The notes: a model not told the origin generated them from the sequence alone. DNA of 64,000 nt from Mesorhizobium loti (GCF_002858745.1 NZ_PJRO01000016.1:62001-126000), one strand, 5' to 3'. Counted from the first letter of the stretch, positions 26,668 through 35,715 are shown. A program made the numbers and translations.

Positions 26668-29484
26668 TTGGCAAAATCGCGCCGTACCGTCCTTGCCGCC
26701 CTGCTCGTCTCGACGGCGCTGCCGGCTCTTGCCGTTGCGCAAGGCATCGGCGATCCGGCCAATCCCAAGACATGGCGCACGCCGGAATTCATGGCGCAGT
26801 GGGGTCTCTATGATATCTATGCCGACCTGGCCTACGCGCGTGGCCTCGACGGCAGTGGCATCAAGGTCGGTGTCGTCGATACCGGCCTGGATGTCGGCCA
26901 TCCGGAATTCCAGGGTCGGTACGATCCGGGCATCACGTTCGATCCAGGCAAGCCATGGGATGTCGATGCGGACGGACACGGTACCAAGGTGTCGTCTATC
27001 ATCGCCGCCAACCGGGACGGAAAGGGCATGCATGGAGTGGCGCCCGGCGCGACAATCGTCGCGGCCAACGCCGACGCCGGCAACGGGTTCAACGATGACG
27101 CGGCTACCCTCTACGGAATTCGCACCCTTGTCGGCCAGGGCGTTCGGATCATCAACAACAGCTACGGCATACAGACCCCGATCGACAGCGGCCAATGGGG
27201 CGACGACTGGGAGCTCCCTACGCTCGATGGCGCATCTTCCCTCGATATCTATCGTGAGGCCGTCAACGCCGATGCCCTGCTGGTATGGGGAACGGGCAAC
27301 AGCTTCTGGCCCGGACCGATGGGAGAATCCGGGTTGCCTTATCTCTATCCGGAACTGGAAAAAAATTGGCTGGCCGTCACCGCCGTAGGCCCCGGCTATA
27401 TGCCGGACTGGCCGAACCGGTGCGGCGTCGCCATGAACTGGTGCCTCGCCGCGCCAGGCGGCGGCGGCTGGCAATGGAATCCGCAAAACGGCGAATGGGA
27501 ATGGCCGGTAGATGACGACGTCATCGTCGCAAACCCCGGAGGCGGTTACTCCAAGGGGTTCGGCACTTCGTTCTCCACCCCATTTGTCGCCGGGGCGGCC
27601 GCGCTTGTCGCGCAAGCCTTCCCGTATATGACGATGAGCCAGGTGCGGCAGGTGCTGCTCGGCACGGCTCGCGATCTCGGCGATCCGGGTGTCGACCCCG
27701 TCTTCGGCTATGGCCTGCTCGATGTCGGCAGGGCGGTGCGCGGGCCCGGCAAGTTCGACTGGGGCGATTTCGTCGCCGATGTTCCATCCGGCCGCAGCAC
27801 CTGGGAAAACGACATCACCGGTTATGGCGGGCTGGTCAAGGCCGGTGATGGCGCGCTCATCCTGACCGGCAACAGCTCCTATCTCGGCGATACACGCATT
27901 GCCGGGGGCGTGCTCGCCGTCGATGGTGCGATAACCTCGGATACGTTCATCGGCCCTGAAGGCATGCTCTCCGGCGGCGGCACCGTCCATGGCGATGTCC
28001 AGAACGACGGCGCCGTCTATGGCGGCTTCGGCAGCCAGGGCGGCACGCTCACCATCGACGGCAACTACACGCAGTCGGCAAACGCTGGACTGATGGTCAT
28101 GGTCGGCGCTCCGCAAGGCACCAGCCGCGTCGACGTGACCGGCGGCGCCACCGTCAGCGGCTGGGTCGATGCGCTGGTGCCGATGGGCGGCTATCAGGGC
28201 GATGCCCGCTACACCGTGCTGACCGCGCTCGGCGGCATCAGCGGGCGCTTCGAGGATGATTGTGGCTGCTATGCCTTCCTCGACCTCAAGCTTTCCTATG
28301 ACCCGACCGCCGTCCATCTCAACGTCGCCCGCAACAACGTTGCTTTCGCAGACAGGGCAGCAAGCCGCAACGGTGCTGCCGTCGCCGGCGCCATCGAAGC
28401 CCTCGGCATCGGACAGCCCTTCTACGACCTTGCCGTCACGCTGAACGGCGAAGACGCGGCCAGCCTGTTTGGGCAGTTGCCCGGCGAGGTCCATGGCTCG
28501 ACCGTCACCGGCCTGATCGAGAACAGCCAGTTGATCGGAACGCAGATGAACGATCGGCTGCGCTCGGCCTTCGAGACGGTCGGCGCGCAACCGCTGCCGT
28601 TGCTGGCCTATGGCGAGGATGCGAAAGACATCACGACGGCATCGCTCAAGGCTGCCGAACGCTCCGGCGCCTGGGGCTCGGCCTTCGGCTCCTGGGGCTC
28701 GACCGACAGCGACGGCAATGCCGGCAGACTGTCGCGCTCGACCGGCGGCTTCGTCACCGGTATCGACGGGCTCGTCGGCAATGGCGACTGGCGGCTCGGC
28801 TTCCTCGCCGGCTACAGCCATTCCTCGTTCAAGGTCGACGACAGGCGATCCTCGGCTTCAGCCGAGAACTATCACCTCGGCATCTATGGCGGCACGCAGT
28901 GGAACGCGCTCTCGTTGCGTTCCGGCCTCGCCTATACATGGAGCCAGATCGACAGCGGCCGCCAGCTCGCTTTTTATGACCTCGGCGGCAGCGAGAGCGG
29001 CAGCCACCGTGCCGGCACCACGCAGGTGTTCGGCGAACTCGGCTATGGCATCAAGGCGGGCAACCTCGCCTTCGAGCCCTTCGCCAACCTGGCCTACGTC
29101 AATGTGCGCACCAGCGGCTTCACCGAACAGGGCGGAGCAGCGGCGCTGACCGTTTACAGCGGCTCCAACGACGTCACCTTCACCACGCTCGGCCTGCGCG
29201 CTTCGACCGATTTCGAACTCGGTTCGGCCAAGGCGACCGCACGCGGCATGATCGGCTGGCGGCATGCCTATGGCGATGTCATCCCGACGATCCGCCAGAC
29301 GCTGTCGGGCAGCAATGCCTTCCAGGTCGCGGGAGCGCCGATCGCAAGAGACGCCGCCGTCATCGAGGCTGGCCTCGACTTCGCCGTCACTCCGGCCGCC
29401 ACGCTCGGCGTCTCCTACCAGGGCCAGATCGGCACCCAATCGCGCGATCATGGCTTCAGGGCGGATCTCAGCGTGAAGTTCTGA
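26668..29484 (+). CDS. Subtilisin-like serine protease autotransporter
   Basis: This 938-residue autotransporter (from the TTG) has signal peptide RRTVLAALLVSTALPALAVAQG and an S8 protease domain at about 55-365. The triad is visible: Asp71 (VGVVDTGLD), His104 (DGHGTKV) and Ser301 (GTSFSTPFVAG), with oxyanion Asn211 (WGTGNS). One PATR-type linker follows, then the barrel (about 665-938, ending LSVKF). It should be exported through the outer membrane and cleave extracellular or surface proteins, perhaps its autotransporter neighbours (inference). The TTG at 26668, behind GGGGGA, gives a compact signal peptide. An ATG at 26635 would add 11 residues. Confidence 0.92.
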   Translation: MAKSRRTVLAALLVSTALPALAVAQGIGDPANPKTWRTPEFMAQWGLYDIYADLAYARGLDGSGIKVGVVDTGLDVGHPEFQGRYDPGITFDPGKPWDVDADGHGTKVSSIIAANRDGKGMHGVAPGATIVAANADAGNGFNDDAATLYGIRTLVGQGVRIINNSYGIQTPIDSGQWGDDWELPTLDGASSLDIYREAVNADALLVWGTGNSFWPGPMGESGLPYLYPELEKNWLAVTAVGPGYMPDWPNRCGVAMNWCLAAPGGGGWQWNPQNGEWEWPVDDDVIVANPGGGYSKGFGTSFSTPFVAGAAALVAQAFPYMTMSQVRQVLLGTARDLGDPGVDPVFGYGLLDVGRAVRGPGKFDWGDFVADVPSGRSTWENDITGYGGLVKAGDGALILTGNSSYLGDTRIAGGVLAVDGAITSDTFIGPEGMLSGGGTVHGDVQNDGAVYGGFGSQGGTLTIDGNYTQSANAGLMVMVGAPQGTSRVDVTGGATVSGWVDALVPMGGYQGDARYTVLTALGGISGRFEDDCGCYAFLDLKLSYDPTAVHLNVARNNVAFADRAASRNGAAVAGAIEALGIGQPFYDLAVTLNGEDAASLFGQLPGEVHGSTVTGLIENSQLIGTQMNDRLRSAFETVGAQPLPLLAYGEDAKDITTASLKAAERSGAWGSAFGSWGSTDSDGNAGRLSRSTGGFVTGIDGLVGNGDWRLGFLAGYSHSSFKVDDRRSSASAENYHLGIYGGTQWNALSLRSGLAYTWSQIDSGRQLAFYDLGGSESGSHRAGTTQVFGELGYGIKAGNLAFEPFANLAYVNVRTSGFTEQGGAAALTVYSGSNDVTFTTLGLRASTDFELGSAKATARGMIGWRHAYGDVIPTIRQTLSGSNAFQVAGAPIARDAAVIEAGLDFAVTPAATLGVSYQGQIGTQSRDHGFRADLSVKF

Positions 29485-29643
29485 GTATTTGCGCCTGAAG
29501 CGGAGAGAAGCCGTCGATCGGACTGGCAGGCTGTCCGGGCCGGGTTCGTTTCTCCAGCGTTCCAAGCTGAACACGCTCTAATGCAATATTAGGGTTTGCT
29601 TGCTAGTGTCTGGATGCAGAAGTGGTGTTGGGGAGTATCACTT

Positions 29644-29787
29644 ATGATTTCTCAAAGCCGTGCAGCTCTGGCACCGCGAAATGCCCGAGAGGATTCCTCT
29701 CCATTCCTGAGATTTGCACTTGTCATCATCGCCGCAGGGTTGACCGTGACGGCAATCCTCGGCTGGCTGTTTCCTGCCCTGGGCTAG
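29644..29787 (+). CDS. Small single-helix membrane protein, hypothetical
   Basis: This 47-residue frame has a polar N-terminus and one hydrophobic segment (FALVIIAAGLTVTAILGWLF), so it would be a small inner-membrane peptide. GGGGAG lies upstream of the ATG at a slightly long distance. An ATG at 29614 would add 10 residues. I recognise no family. It lies 159 bases after the protease autotransporter and could be an independent small gene. Length and composition alone do not prove it. Confidence 0.45.
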   Translation: MISQSRAALAPRNAREDSSPFLRFALVIIAAGLTVTAILGWLFPALG

Positions 29788-29791
29788 GGCA

Positions 29792-29820
29792 AGAGCGTTT
29801 CCGTTTGCTTCGCAACCGGA
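29792..29820. repeat. Partial type B repeat
   Basis: AAGAGCGTTTCCG is followed by a diverged second arm. Only the first hairpin of the type B repeat can be recognised. Confidence 0.4.
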
Positions 29821-29852
29821 GAGGGGGCACCCCAAGTCACAATTCAACCAGC

Positions 29853-29888
29853 AGGCCGGGACCCCGCTGTTGGATTGGGGCCCGGCCT
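29853..29888 (-). terminator. Hairpin after the peptide-binding protein gene
   Basis: AGGCCGGGACCCC pairs with GGGGCCCGGCCT across an 11-base loop (one bulge), 6 bases beyond the stop of the minus-strand gene. No U-run follows, so its role as an intrinsic terminator is uncertain. Confidence 0.5.
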
Positions 29889-29894
29889 CGATCC

Positions 29895-31526
29895 TCAGGC
29901 TTCGAGCCAGGCTGTCGTGAAATCCTGCTCATAGGCCTGGTGCATCTGGTAGCCCATCAGCTTCGGGTTCATGTGGCAGAACAGCTTGCGCCAGTACGGC
30001 TGCACGATGATGCCGGAGGACTGCAGCGCCTGCTGAAGCTCCTTCATGACGGCGCGTCGTGTGTCGGCATCGGCGATCGAATTGGCTTTCTGGATGTTGG
30101 CGTCGAATTGCGGATCCGAAAACCCCGTCTCGTTCCAGGCGGACCCCGTCTGGTAGGCGAGCGTATAGGTCTGGATCCCCAGCGGCCGCGCATTCCAGTT
30201 GGTCGTCGCCAGCGGATGCTTGGTCCAGTCATTCCAGAAAGCGGTTTCCGGCATCACCGTGCGCTTTACCTTGAAGCCGGCCTCGCGCATCTGCTGGGCG
30301 GCCGCATCAGCGCTTTCCTTGCGATAGTCGGCTTCGACGGAGATGATCTCGAACTCGTGCTCGAGCTGGCCGGCTTCCGTGAGCAGCGCCTTCGCCCTGG
30401 CGATGTCGCGGCTGATCGGCGGCAAGGGCGCATATTCCGGATGCATCGGGCCGACATGATGGTTTTGCGCGACCTCGCCCAGGCCATCTATGCCGAGCTT
30501 CAGGATCGCATCATTGTCAATGGCCAGCTGGATGGCATTGCGCACACGCTTGTCGTCATAGGGCTTGGCGTTGACATTGCTGCGCAGCACCACGGTGGCC
30601 GCCGTGATGATCTCCGATTTCTTCTTGCCCATCGCGTCGAGCGGTTTCACATCGTAGGATTGCGTCTGGGCGGTCAGATCGATTTCGCCGGCTTCCATGG
30701 CTGCCAGCGTCGGTGCGGTTTCGGTGCCGTAATCCGTCCAGTCGATGCCGTCGAGATGGACATTGCCGCCCCACCAGGAGCCGTCGGGCCGCTTGCGGAC
30801 GGAAGCGCGCACGCCGACATCATGCGCGGTGAGCGTGAACGGGCCGGTGCCGACCGGATCCTTGGCCAGCGTGTTTTTCGAGACATCGAAGTCACGATGA
30901 ACGATAAGCGCCGGATAGTCGGTCATGGCCGGAATGATGGTGATGTCGGGCTTGGAAAGCTTCAGCACGACGGTGTGGGCGTCGCGCATCTCGATAGAGC
31001 CCTGCCGGGCTTTCTTGGTTTCGGGGTCGATCAGCGAGCTCATCCGGCCAGCCATTGAATTGCCCGGAACGGCCTTCTCGCACCAGCGCGTGATGTTGAA
31101 GGCGACATCGCGCGCATCGAAATCATCGCCGTTGGACCATTTCACGCCGCGGCGGACATGGAGCGTGTATCCGGTGGCGTCCTCGCTGACATCCCAGCTT
31201 TCAAGCAGCATCGGCTTGAAAGTGAAATCCGGCTTCCAGCGCACCAGCGGCTCGATGAACTGCATGGCGATGTTGCCCATCTGCGAGACGCTGAACAGGC
31301 GCGGATCGTCGAGCGCCATGACCTGCATGGAAACCCGCACGGTGCCGCCCTTGCGCGGTTCCGCCGCAAGGGCGGAGACGGGAGCCGAAAGCCCCAGCAG
31401 CCCGTAGGCGGTCGCGGTCGCGGCACCAAGGGCACTGGCGGTGGCGAGAAATTCCCGCCGGCTCATCTGCCCGTTGCGGGCCTCGCTGGCGTAGCCTTCG
31501 ATTGCAGGATGCAGCTTGCGTGTCAT
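29895..31526 (-). CDS. ABC transporter substrate-binding protein, family 5 (dipeptide/oligopeptide type)
   Basis: This 543-residue periplasmic protein has a twin-arginine signal (MSRREFLATASALGAATATA, near residue 21). The body is a family 5 solute-binding protein, with the characteristic EPLVRWKPDFTFKPMLLESW and VRRGVKWSNGDDFDARDVAFNI, and length is normal. Family members bind peptides, nickel, opines or other solutes, and the ligand is not evident here. No permease or ATPase genes lie nearby, so it is an orphan that must share a transporter encoded elsewhere. It is divergent from a LysR regulator, which probably controls it (inference). Confidence 0.9.
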   Translation of the reverse strand: MTRKLHPAIEGYASEARNGQMSRREFLATASALGAATATAYGLLGLSAPVSALAAEPRKGGTVRVSMQVMALDDPRLFSVSQMGNIAMQFIEPLVRWKPDFTFKPMLLESWDVSEDATGYTLHVRRGVKWSNGDDFDARDVAFNITRWCEKAVPGNSMAGRMSSLIDPETKKARQGSIEMRDAHTVVLKLSKPDITIIPAMTDYPALIVHRDFDVSKNTLAKDPVGTGPFTLTAHDVGVRASVRKRPDGSWWGGNVHLDGIDWTDYGTETAPTLAAMEAGEIDLTAQTQSYDVKPLDAMGKKKSEIITAATVVLRSNVNAKPYDDKRVRNAIQLAIDNDAILKLGIDGLGEVAQNHHVGPMHPEYAPLPPISRDIARAKALLTEAGQLEHEFEIISVEADYRKESADAAAQQMREAGFKVKRTVMPETAFWNDWTKHPLATTNWNARPLGIQTYTLAYQTGSAWNETGFSDPQFDANIQKANSIADADTRRAVMKELQQALQSSGIIVQPYWRKLFCHMNPKLMGYQMHQAYEQDFTTAWLEA

Positions 31527-31631
31527 TCAGGTTCTCCCTCCGATGTTTTTTTGCTTGATGGTGATGGGTATTGGACGCTCTAACACTTTGATTTGGCGAG
31601 CGGACGCGATCGCAAAAAACAGGAGGGGTGG

Positions 31632-32528
31632 TTGAACCTGTTTGCGGCAATGAAGGTCTATGACCGGGTCTGCCTGTTCGGCAGCCTGTCGGCGGCGGCG
31701 CGCGAGCTGAATATGTCGACCACCGCGGTGAGCCGCGTGATCAAGGAGCTGGAGGACGAGCTTGGCGTGCGGCTGCTGAACCGCACCACCCGCCGCCTCA
31801 GCCCGACCGAAGCCGGCCGCGACTATGCCGAACGCGTGCGCACCCTGCTCGACGAGGTCGAGGAACTGCAGGACTCCACCCGCAGGCTCGATCGCGGCAC
31901 GCGCGGCCTGCTGCGTGTTTCCTGTTCCAACGTTCTTGCCTACACCCGCATTACCCGGCTGATCCCGCGCTTCCTCGACCAGAACCCGCTCGTCTCGATC
32001 GAGTTCAACCTGACCTCGCGCTATGTCGTCGGCCTTGTCGAAGAGGGATATGATGTCGCCATCCGCTTCGAGCGCCAGAGCGATGCCGAAATCGTCGCCC
32101 GACAGTTGGGAACGGTGCGCAACTATGTCTGCGCAACGCCGGGCTATCTGGAGCGTCATGGCCGCCCGTCGCACCCGCGCGATCTTGCGAACCATTCCTG
32201 CGTGCTGTCGAACTTCGCCAAGCGGTTGGGAAGCTGGCCGTTCCAAGGGCAAGAAGGCAAGTTCTCCACGCCGGTGAAGGGGCGAGTATCCACCAACAGC
32301 GTGGAGGCGGCCTATCAGATGACGATGGGTGGTTTCGGCATCGGCAACCTGCCCAGCCTGCTCGTCGACGAAGCAATCCAGGACGGCCGGCTCGAAGCCT
32401 TGCTCGAAGGCTTCCGGCCGGCGTCCAGCCCTATCTATGCGCTCTATCCGCACCGGACCTATGTGGCGACAAAGGTGCGGGTGTTCGTGGATTTCCTCAT
32501 GCGTGAACTCTCCCCCGATCTCGATTGA
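31632..32528 (+). CDS. LysR-family transcriptional regulator
   Basis: This 298-residue protein has an N-terminal winged HTH (SLSAAARELNMSTTAVSRVIKELEDELGVRLLNRTTRRLSPTEAG) and a LysR substrate-binding domain. It belongs to the common DNA-binding branch that starts LNLFAAMKVYDRV. The TTG at 31632 is chosen because AGGAGG sits 5 bases upstream, and the ATG at 31650 would cut conserved residues. It is divergent from the peptide-type binding protein, with about 105 bases between them, and likely regulates that gene in response to an unknown ligand. Its 3' side runs into a type B repeat. Confidence 0.9.
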   Translation: MNLFAAMKVYDRVCLFGSLSAAARELNMSTTAVSRVIKELEDELGVRLLNRTTRRLSPTEAGRDYAERVRTLLDEVEELQDSTRRLDRGTRGLLRVSCSNVLAYTRITRLIPRFLDQNPLVSIEFNLTSRYVVGLVEEGYDVAIRFERQSDAEIVARQLGTVRNYVCATPGYLERHGRPSHPRDLANHSCVLSNFAKRLGSWPFQGQEGKFSTPVKGRVSTNSVEAAYQMTMGGFGIGNLPSLLVDEAIQDGRLEALLEGFRPASSPIYALYPHRTYVATKVRVFVDFLMRELSPDLD

Positions 32529-32618
32529 AAAGACTGGCGCTGACCGACCACCGGCCGGTCAGAGCCAGGCCCCCGACGTGGCGGCTCAACCCGCCATCTT
32601 CTGCTTGCCTTCACCCTT

Positions 32619-32712
32619 AGAGCGTTTCCGTTTTTCACGGAAACGCTCTAACTCTTTGTTTTTACGCAATTTCGGACGGAAAACCGCTACGCACTTTTCC
32701 TGGAATTGCTCT
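32619..32712. repeat. Type B repeat (copy 2), overlapping the end of the PhyH gene
   Basis: Both hairpins are intact: AGAGCGTTTCCG/CGGAAACGCTCT and GCAATTTCCG-type/GGAATTGC. The second half is translated as the C-terminus of the minus-strand PhyH-like gene and supplies its stop codon. Confidence 0.85.
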
Positions 32713-33576
32713 AGCTTCATCCGTCCACTGCTCGTCGACGTAGAAGGGACCGGGATTTTCGCGCAGCTGCTCGTATTTGCAGATCTCGGGCGCGGCACCG
32801 AGCGGGATCGAGCGCCCGTCGCGGAAAGCCCATTCGCCGCGTTCCGGCGAGTCCTCGGCCCGGACATAGTTGTCGATGAGCAGGATACGCGGCTCGCTGG
32901 AAACGTTCGGACCCGAACCATGGATCGTAAAGAGCGTCCACAGCGCCAGGTCGCCGGGCTCCATCTCAAGCTGGACGACCTCGGACGGATCGACGCCGAC
33001 GGCCTTCAGTTCCGAGCCCTGCTCGACGTTGCCCACCATGATGCCGCCATCCTCGGAAAGGCCAAGATAGCCGCGCTTGTGATGGCCGGGCACGACCTTG
33101 AGCGCACCGTTCGACGCATCCTGCCGGTTGAGCGCGAGGCCCGTGTTGAGCGAATAGCGATCCAGGTTGGCGAAGAGTTCCGGCCGCGAACGGAAGCGCA
33201 CGTCCTGGTGCATCCGGTAATAGGTGTACTTGCCGCCCGGCGCCTTCCAGTGAAGCTGATTGGCGATCTGCTTGATGTCCGGTCCGAGCAGAGGTGCCAG
33301 AAGCTCGAACACTTTCTGGCTGCGGCGATAGGCTTCGAAAGCCGGGTTTATCCAGGAGAACCAGTGCGCCTGCGGCACGGTCCGCTTCTGGTTGCCGGGA
33401 TCGCTGACCACCTCGAAATAGAGGTTCCTGTCGCGATAGGTGGCGTGGTGTTTCAGACCTTCCGCATAGACCCTTTCGCTCTCGCGACGCAGTTGCGCGA
33501 CCTCGTCCTTGTTGAGGAAGCCGCGGATGACGGCATAGCCCTGTTCCCGAAGCTCCACGACATGTTTCGTATTCAT
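32662..33576 (-). CDS. Phytanoyl-CoA dioxygenase (PhyH) family protein
   Basis: This 304-residue protein is a likely Fe(II)/2-oxoglutarate-dependent oxygenase. It has the expected N-terminal segment (YAVIRGFLNKDEVAQLRRESERV), an HQD metal-binding motif (YRMHQDVRF) and a later HGSGPN segment that fits the distal His, followed by R for 2-oxoglutarate. The last 16 residues (RAIPGKVRSGFPSEIA) are encoded by an inserted type B repeat, so the natural C-terminus was probably replaced. ATG 33576 has GGGAGA upstream, and an ATG at 33588 would add 4 residues. The substrate is unknown. The gene stands alone downstream of the LysR gene, on the opposite strand. Confidence 0.88.
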   Translation of the reverse strand: MNTKHVVELREQGYAVIRGFLNKDEVAQLRRESERVYAEGLKHHATYRDRNLYFEVVSDPGNQKRTVPQAHWFSWINPAFEAYRRSQKVFELLAPLLGPDIKQIANQLHWKAPGGKYTYYRMHQDVRFRSRPELFANLDRYSLNTGLALNRQDASNGALKVVPGHHKRGYLGLSEDGGIMVGNVEQGSELKAVGVDPSEVVQLEMEPGDLALWTLFTIHGSGPNVSSEPRILLIDNYVRAEDSPERGEWAFRDGRSIPLGAAPEICKYEQLRENPGPFYVDEQWTDEARAIPGKVRSGFPSEIA

Positions 33577-33965
33577 GACTTCTCCCATTGGCTGCCGCGC
33601 GTTTCATCGCGAGGCTGCTGAAGATCTGTTGGCTGACGTGGCCTTGCCGGCTCCATGACCATGAAGGCGAGAATATGCGGGAAACCGAAAGGCGGTAGCC
33701 GCGCTTTCGGGCAACGACTTTCCCGCTGAGCGGGAAAATCGGAAGCGGCCCAGGCGAGATTGCCGCCTTTTCTCGAAAAGCAGTTTGATCAGGCAGCTCA
33801 CTCACTCCGATGCCCCTATTCCCTGAGGGCATGGATTCTCATACCAAGAACAGGCTTCCTGCCGGACGTTTTTTCCAGCCTCCCGCCATCATGCCCGGCA
33901 GATTTGCTTCCCGACCCGATGCAGGTAAGCTACCCTGAGCGCTTCCAAACGAAGGCTCAAGCTCA
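33577..33965. other. Intergenic, no gene seen
   Basis: This is the upstream region of the PhyH gene on one side and of a small ORF on the other. It has short frames only and no repeat that I recognise. Confidence 0.4.
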
Positions 33966-34199
33966 ATGTCGCGGGTGCAGCTGAAAGCAGCGGACGGCAC
34001 CGTCGTCGAATTGGATCCGGCCAATGTCGTCGAAATCCGTCAGTTCGACGGTCAGGCCCAGGTCGAGCAGGTGACCAGTGACCCGTCCGCTCCCACGCAT
34101 ATAACTCTTGCCGAGAAGCCCTGGCGCGTGGCCATGCTGCTGAACGCTGCAATCGGGAAAGCAAGGTTCAACGGCAGGGCCGGCAACCCAAGCCGCTAG
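33966..34199 (+). CDS. Hypothetical 77-residue protein
   Basis: The predicted protein begins MSRVQLKAADGTVVELDPANVVEIRQFDG, an alternating pattern that suggests a small beta-rich domain, and ends in a basic tail. I recognise no family, and the ribosome-binding site is weak (GAAGG at a long distance). The amino-acid pattern looks like a real protein rather than a chance frame, but support is modest. It lies between the PhyH gene and the ECF sigma gene, with no operon partner. Confidence 0.5.
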   Translation: MSRVQLKAADGTVVELDPANVVEIRQFDGQAQVEQVTSDPSAPTHITLAEKPWRVAMLLNAAIGKARFNGRAGNPSR

Positions 34200-34328
34200 G
34201 CTGCTGCCCCTTCTCAACAGGACGTTCCCGACAAGCTGCGACCCTCATGCGGCCGTGCTGCTGTGTTGCGTCGATCATGATGCACTCAGGCTGGCCGCCT
34301 TGGCCGACCAAAGCGGCGAAGAAACGCT

Positions 34329-35189
34329 CTAGTGCAGGTGTTTGAGCTTGTCGGGATTTCGAACGATGTAAATTGCCGTAATGCTGTTTCCCTGGATATC
34401 CAGGGCCGTCGTCGAGAATTCGCCGTCGGCCTCTCTTGTGATGAACCCAGGCAGTCCGCAAATGAATGCGAGACGAACAAGTCGCGATTCATTGGCTCCG
34501 AACCGCCTCGCGAGTCCGCCATGAAGCTTCATGACCGCCTCGTATCCAAAGACGGGCGCCGCCGCTGCAGGACGCTTGCCACCGCCGTCCGCATGCACCG
34601 TCACGTCGGCGGCGAGCATCTTCCCGAGCGCTGTTAAATCGCCGCTTCGGGACGCGGCATAGAATGCCTGCGCAATCTCGAGGCCGCGCTGCTTCCTGAT
34701 CTGAAATCGCGGCCTCGCCTCGCGGACATGACTACGGGCGCGTGCCGCGAGTTGCCGGCAGGCCGCGATGTCCCGTTCGAGAGTCTGTGCAATCTCATCG
34801 AAAGCGAGGCCGAAGACATCGTGCAGCAAGAATGCCGCGCGTTCGAGCGGCGTGAGCCGCTCAAGAGCCAACATAAGCGGGAGAGTGACGTCTTCCTCCT
34901 CGTTCTCGCCAACGATCGGATCAGGAAGCCAGGGGCCGAGGTAAGTTTCGCGCTGGCGGCGTGCGGATTTGAGCTGGTCCAGGCAGAGCCGCGTGACTAT
35001 CCGGCGCATGAAGGCTTCTGGTTCGCGAATATCGCTGCGATCGATTACAATCCAGCGAGCGAACGCTTCTTGCACGATGTCCTGCGCATCATGGACTGAG
35101 CCGAGCATGCGATATGCAACGCGGACGAGTTTGGGATGCAGCAGCCTGAATGTCGCTGCCGCATCCGCACTGTTGCCGGTCGTGCTCAA
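34329..35189 (-). CDS. ECF41-type RNA polymerase sigma factor
   Basis: This 286-residue protein has sigma region 2 (PKLVRVAYRMLGSVHDAQDIVQEAFARW) and region 4 (LTPLERAAFLLHDVFGLAFDEIAQTL). A SnoaL-like C-terminal extension ends near NPDKLKHLH. The YLGPWLPDP linker and the NPDKL motif are known marks of ECF41, whose own C-terminal domain modulates activity in place of an anti-sigma factor. Its TTG start overlaps the stop of the upstream AhpD-like gene (TTGA), so both are translated together. A matching promoter sits before the pair. A type B fragment lies just past the stop. Confidence 0.9.
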   Translation of the reverse strand: MSTTGNSADAAATFRLLHPKLVRVAYRMLGSVHDAQDIVQEAFARWIVIDRSDIREPEAFMRRIVTRLCLDQLKSARRQRETYLGPWLPDPIVGENEEEDVTLPLMLALERLTPLERAAFLLHDVFGLAFDEIAQTLERDIAACRQLAARARSHVREARPRFQIRKQRGLEIAQAFYAASRSGDLTALGKMLAADVTVHADGGGKRPAAAAPVFGYEAVMKLHGGLARRFGANESRLVRLAFICGLPGFITREADGEFSTTALDIQGNSITAIYIVRNPDKLKHLH

Positions 35190-35656
35190 GCTGCGGCCGC
35201 CGCCTGGGCCTTCAGCGCGGCCGGATCGGCCCAACCGCCGAAGCCGACGGCGATACGGTTCCAGCCATTGATGACAATGATCGTCATCGTCAGGACCACC
35301 TGCTCCTCGTCCGAGAAGTGCTGCTTCAGCTCCTCATAGGCTTCCACATGGGTATGGGCCTCGGGGAGCCGCGTGAGCGCTTCCGTCCAGCCGAACGCGG
35401 CACGTTCCCGTTCGCTGTAGCAAGGTGCATCGCGCCAGGCAGCAACAAGGTCGATGCGTTGTTCGGTTTCACCGTTCTGACGAGCCATATACGTATGGAT
35501 GTTGATGCAGTTGGCGCAGCCATTGATCTGCGATGCGCGGATTTTGACGAGTTCCGCGAGGTTGGGATCAGCCTTGGCGACGAGTCTGACTGAGCTGCCG
35601 TACCACTCTTTCATCAGGGCAGGGGCGGCAGCAAGGGGATCGAGTCTTACAGACAT
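35186..35656 (-). CDS. Carboxymuconolactone decarboxylase / AhpD-like protein
   Basis: This 156-residue protein has the AhpD-type CxxC pair in INGCANCINIHTYMARQNGE. It also has the typical WRDAPCYSERERAAFGWTEALT and MTIIVINGWNRIAVG helices. Such proteins use the two cysteines in peroxide or disulfide redox chemistry. ECF41 sigma factors are known to sit beside and drive genes of this type, which fits the neighbour. ATG 35656 has AAGGA upstream, and an upstream ATG at 35728 would run through the promoter. It is the first gene of the two-gene unit. Confidence 0.9.
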   Translation of the reverse strand: MSVRLDPLAAAPALMKEWYGSSVRLVAKADPNLAELVKIRASQINGCANCINIHTYMARQNGETEQRIDLVAAWRDAPCYSERERAAFGWTEALTRLPEAHTHVEAYEELKQHFSDEEQVVLTMTIIVINGWNRIAVGFGGWADPAALKAQAAAAA

Positions 35657-35688
35657 TGCGCATTCCTTTTTGGTTTTCGCAATGTCAT

Positions 35689-35715
35689 GACGATTGACCG
35701 TCGCCGAACGTGACA
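35689..35715 (-). promoter_or_regulatory. ECF41-type promoter TGTCACG-N16-CGTC
   Basis: Read on the minus strand, TGTCACG and CGTC are separated by exactly 16 bases, 33 bases before the AhpD-like ATG. This matches the ECF41 consensus known from the literature (TGTCACA-N16-CGTC) except at one base. It implies that the sigma factor drives its own operon. Confidence 0.75.

Noticed and set aside
26557..28821. A 754-codon minus-strand frame opposite the protease autotransporter
   Set aside because: The plus strand has a full S8 protease and barrel. The antisense frame has only repetitive polar sequence typical of high-GC shadows.
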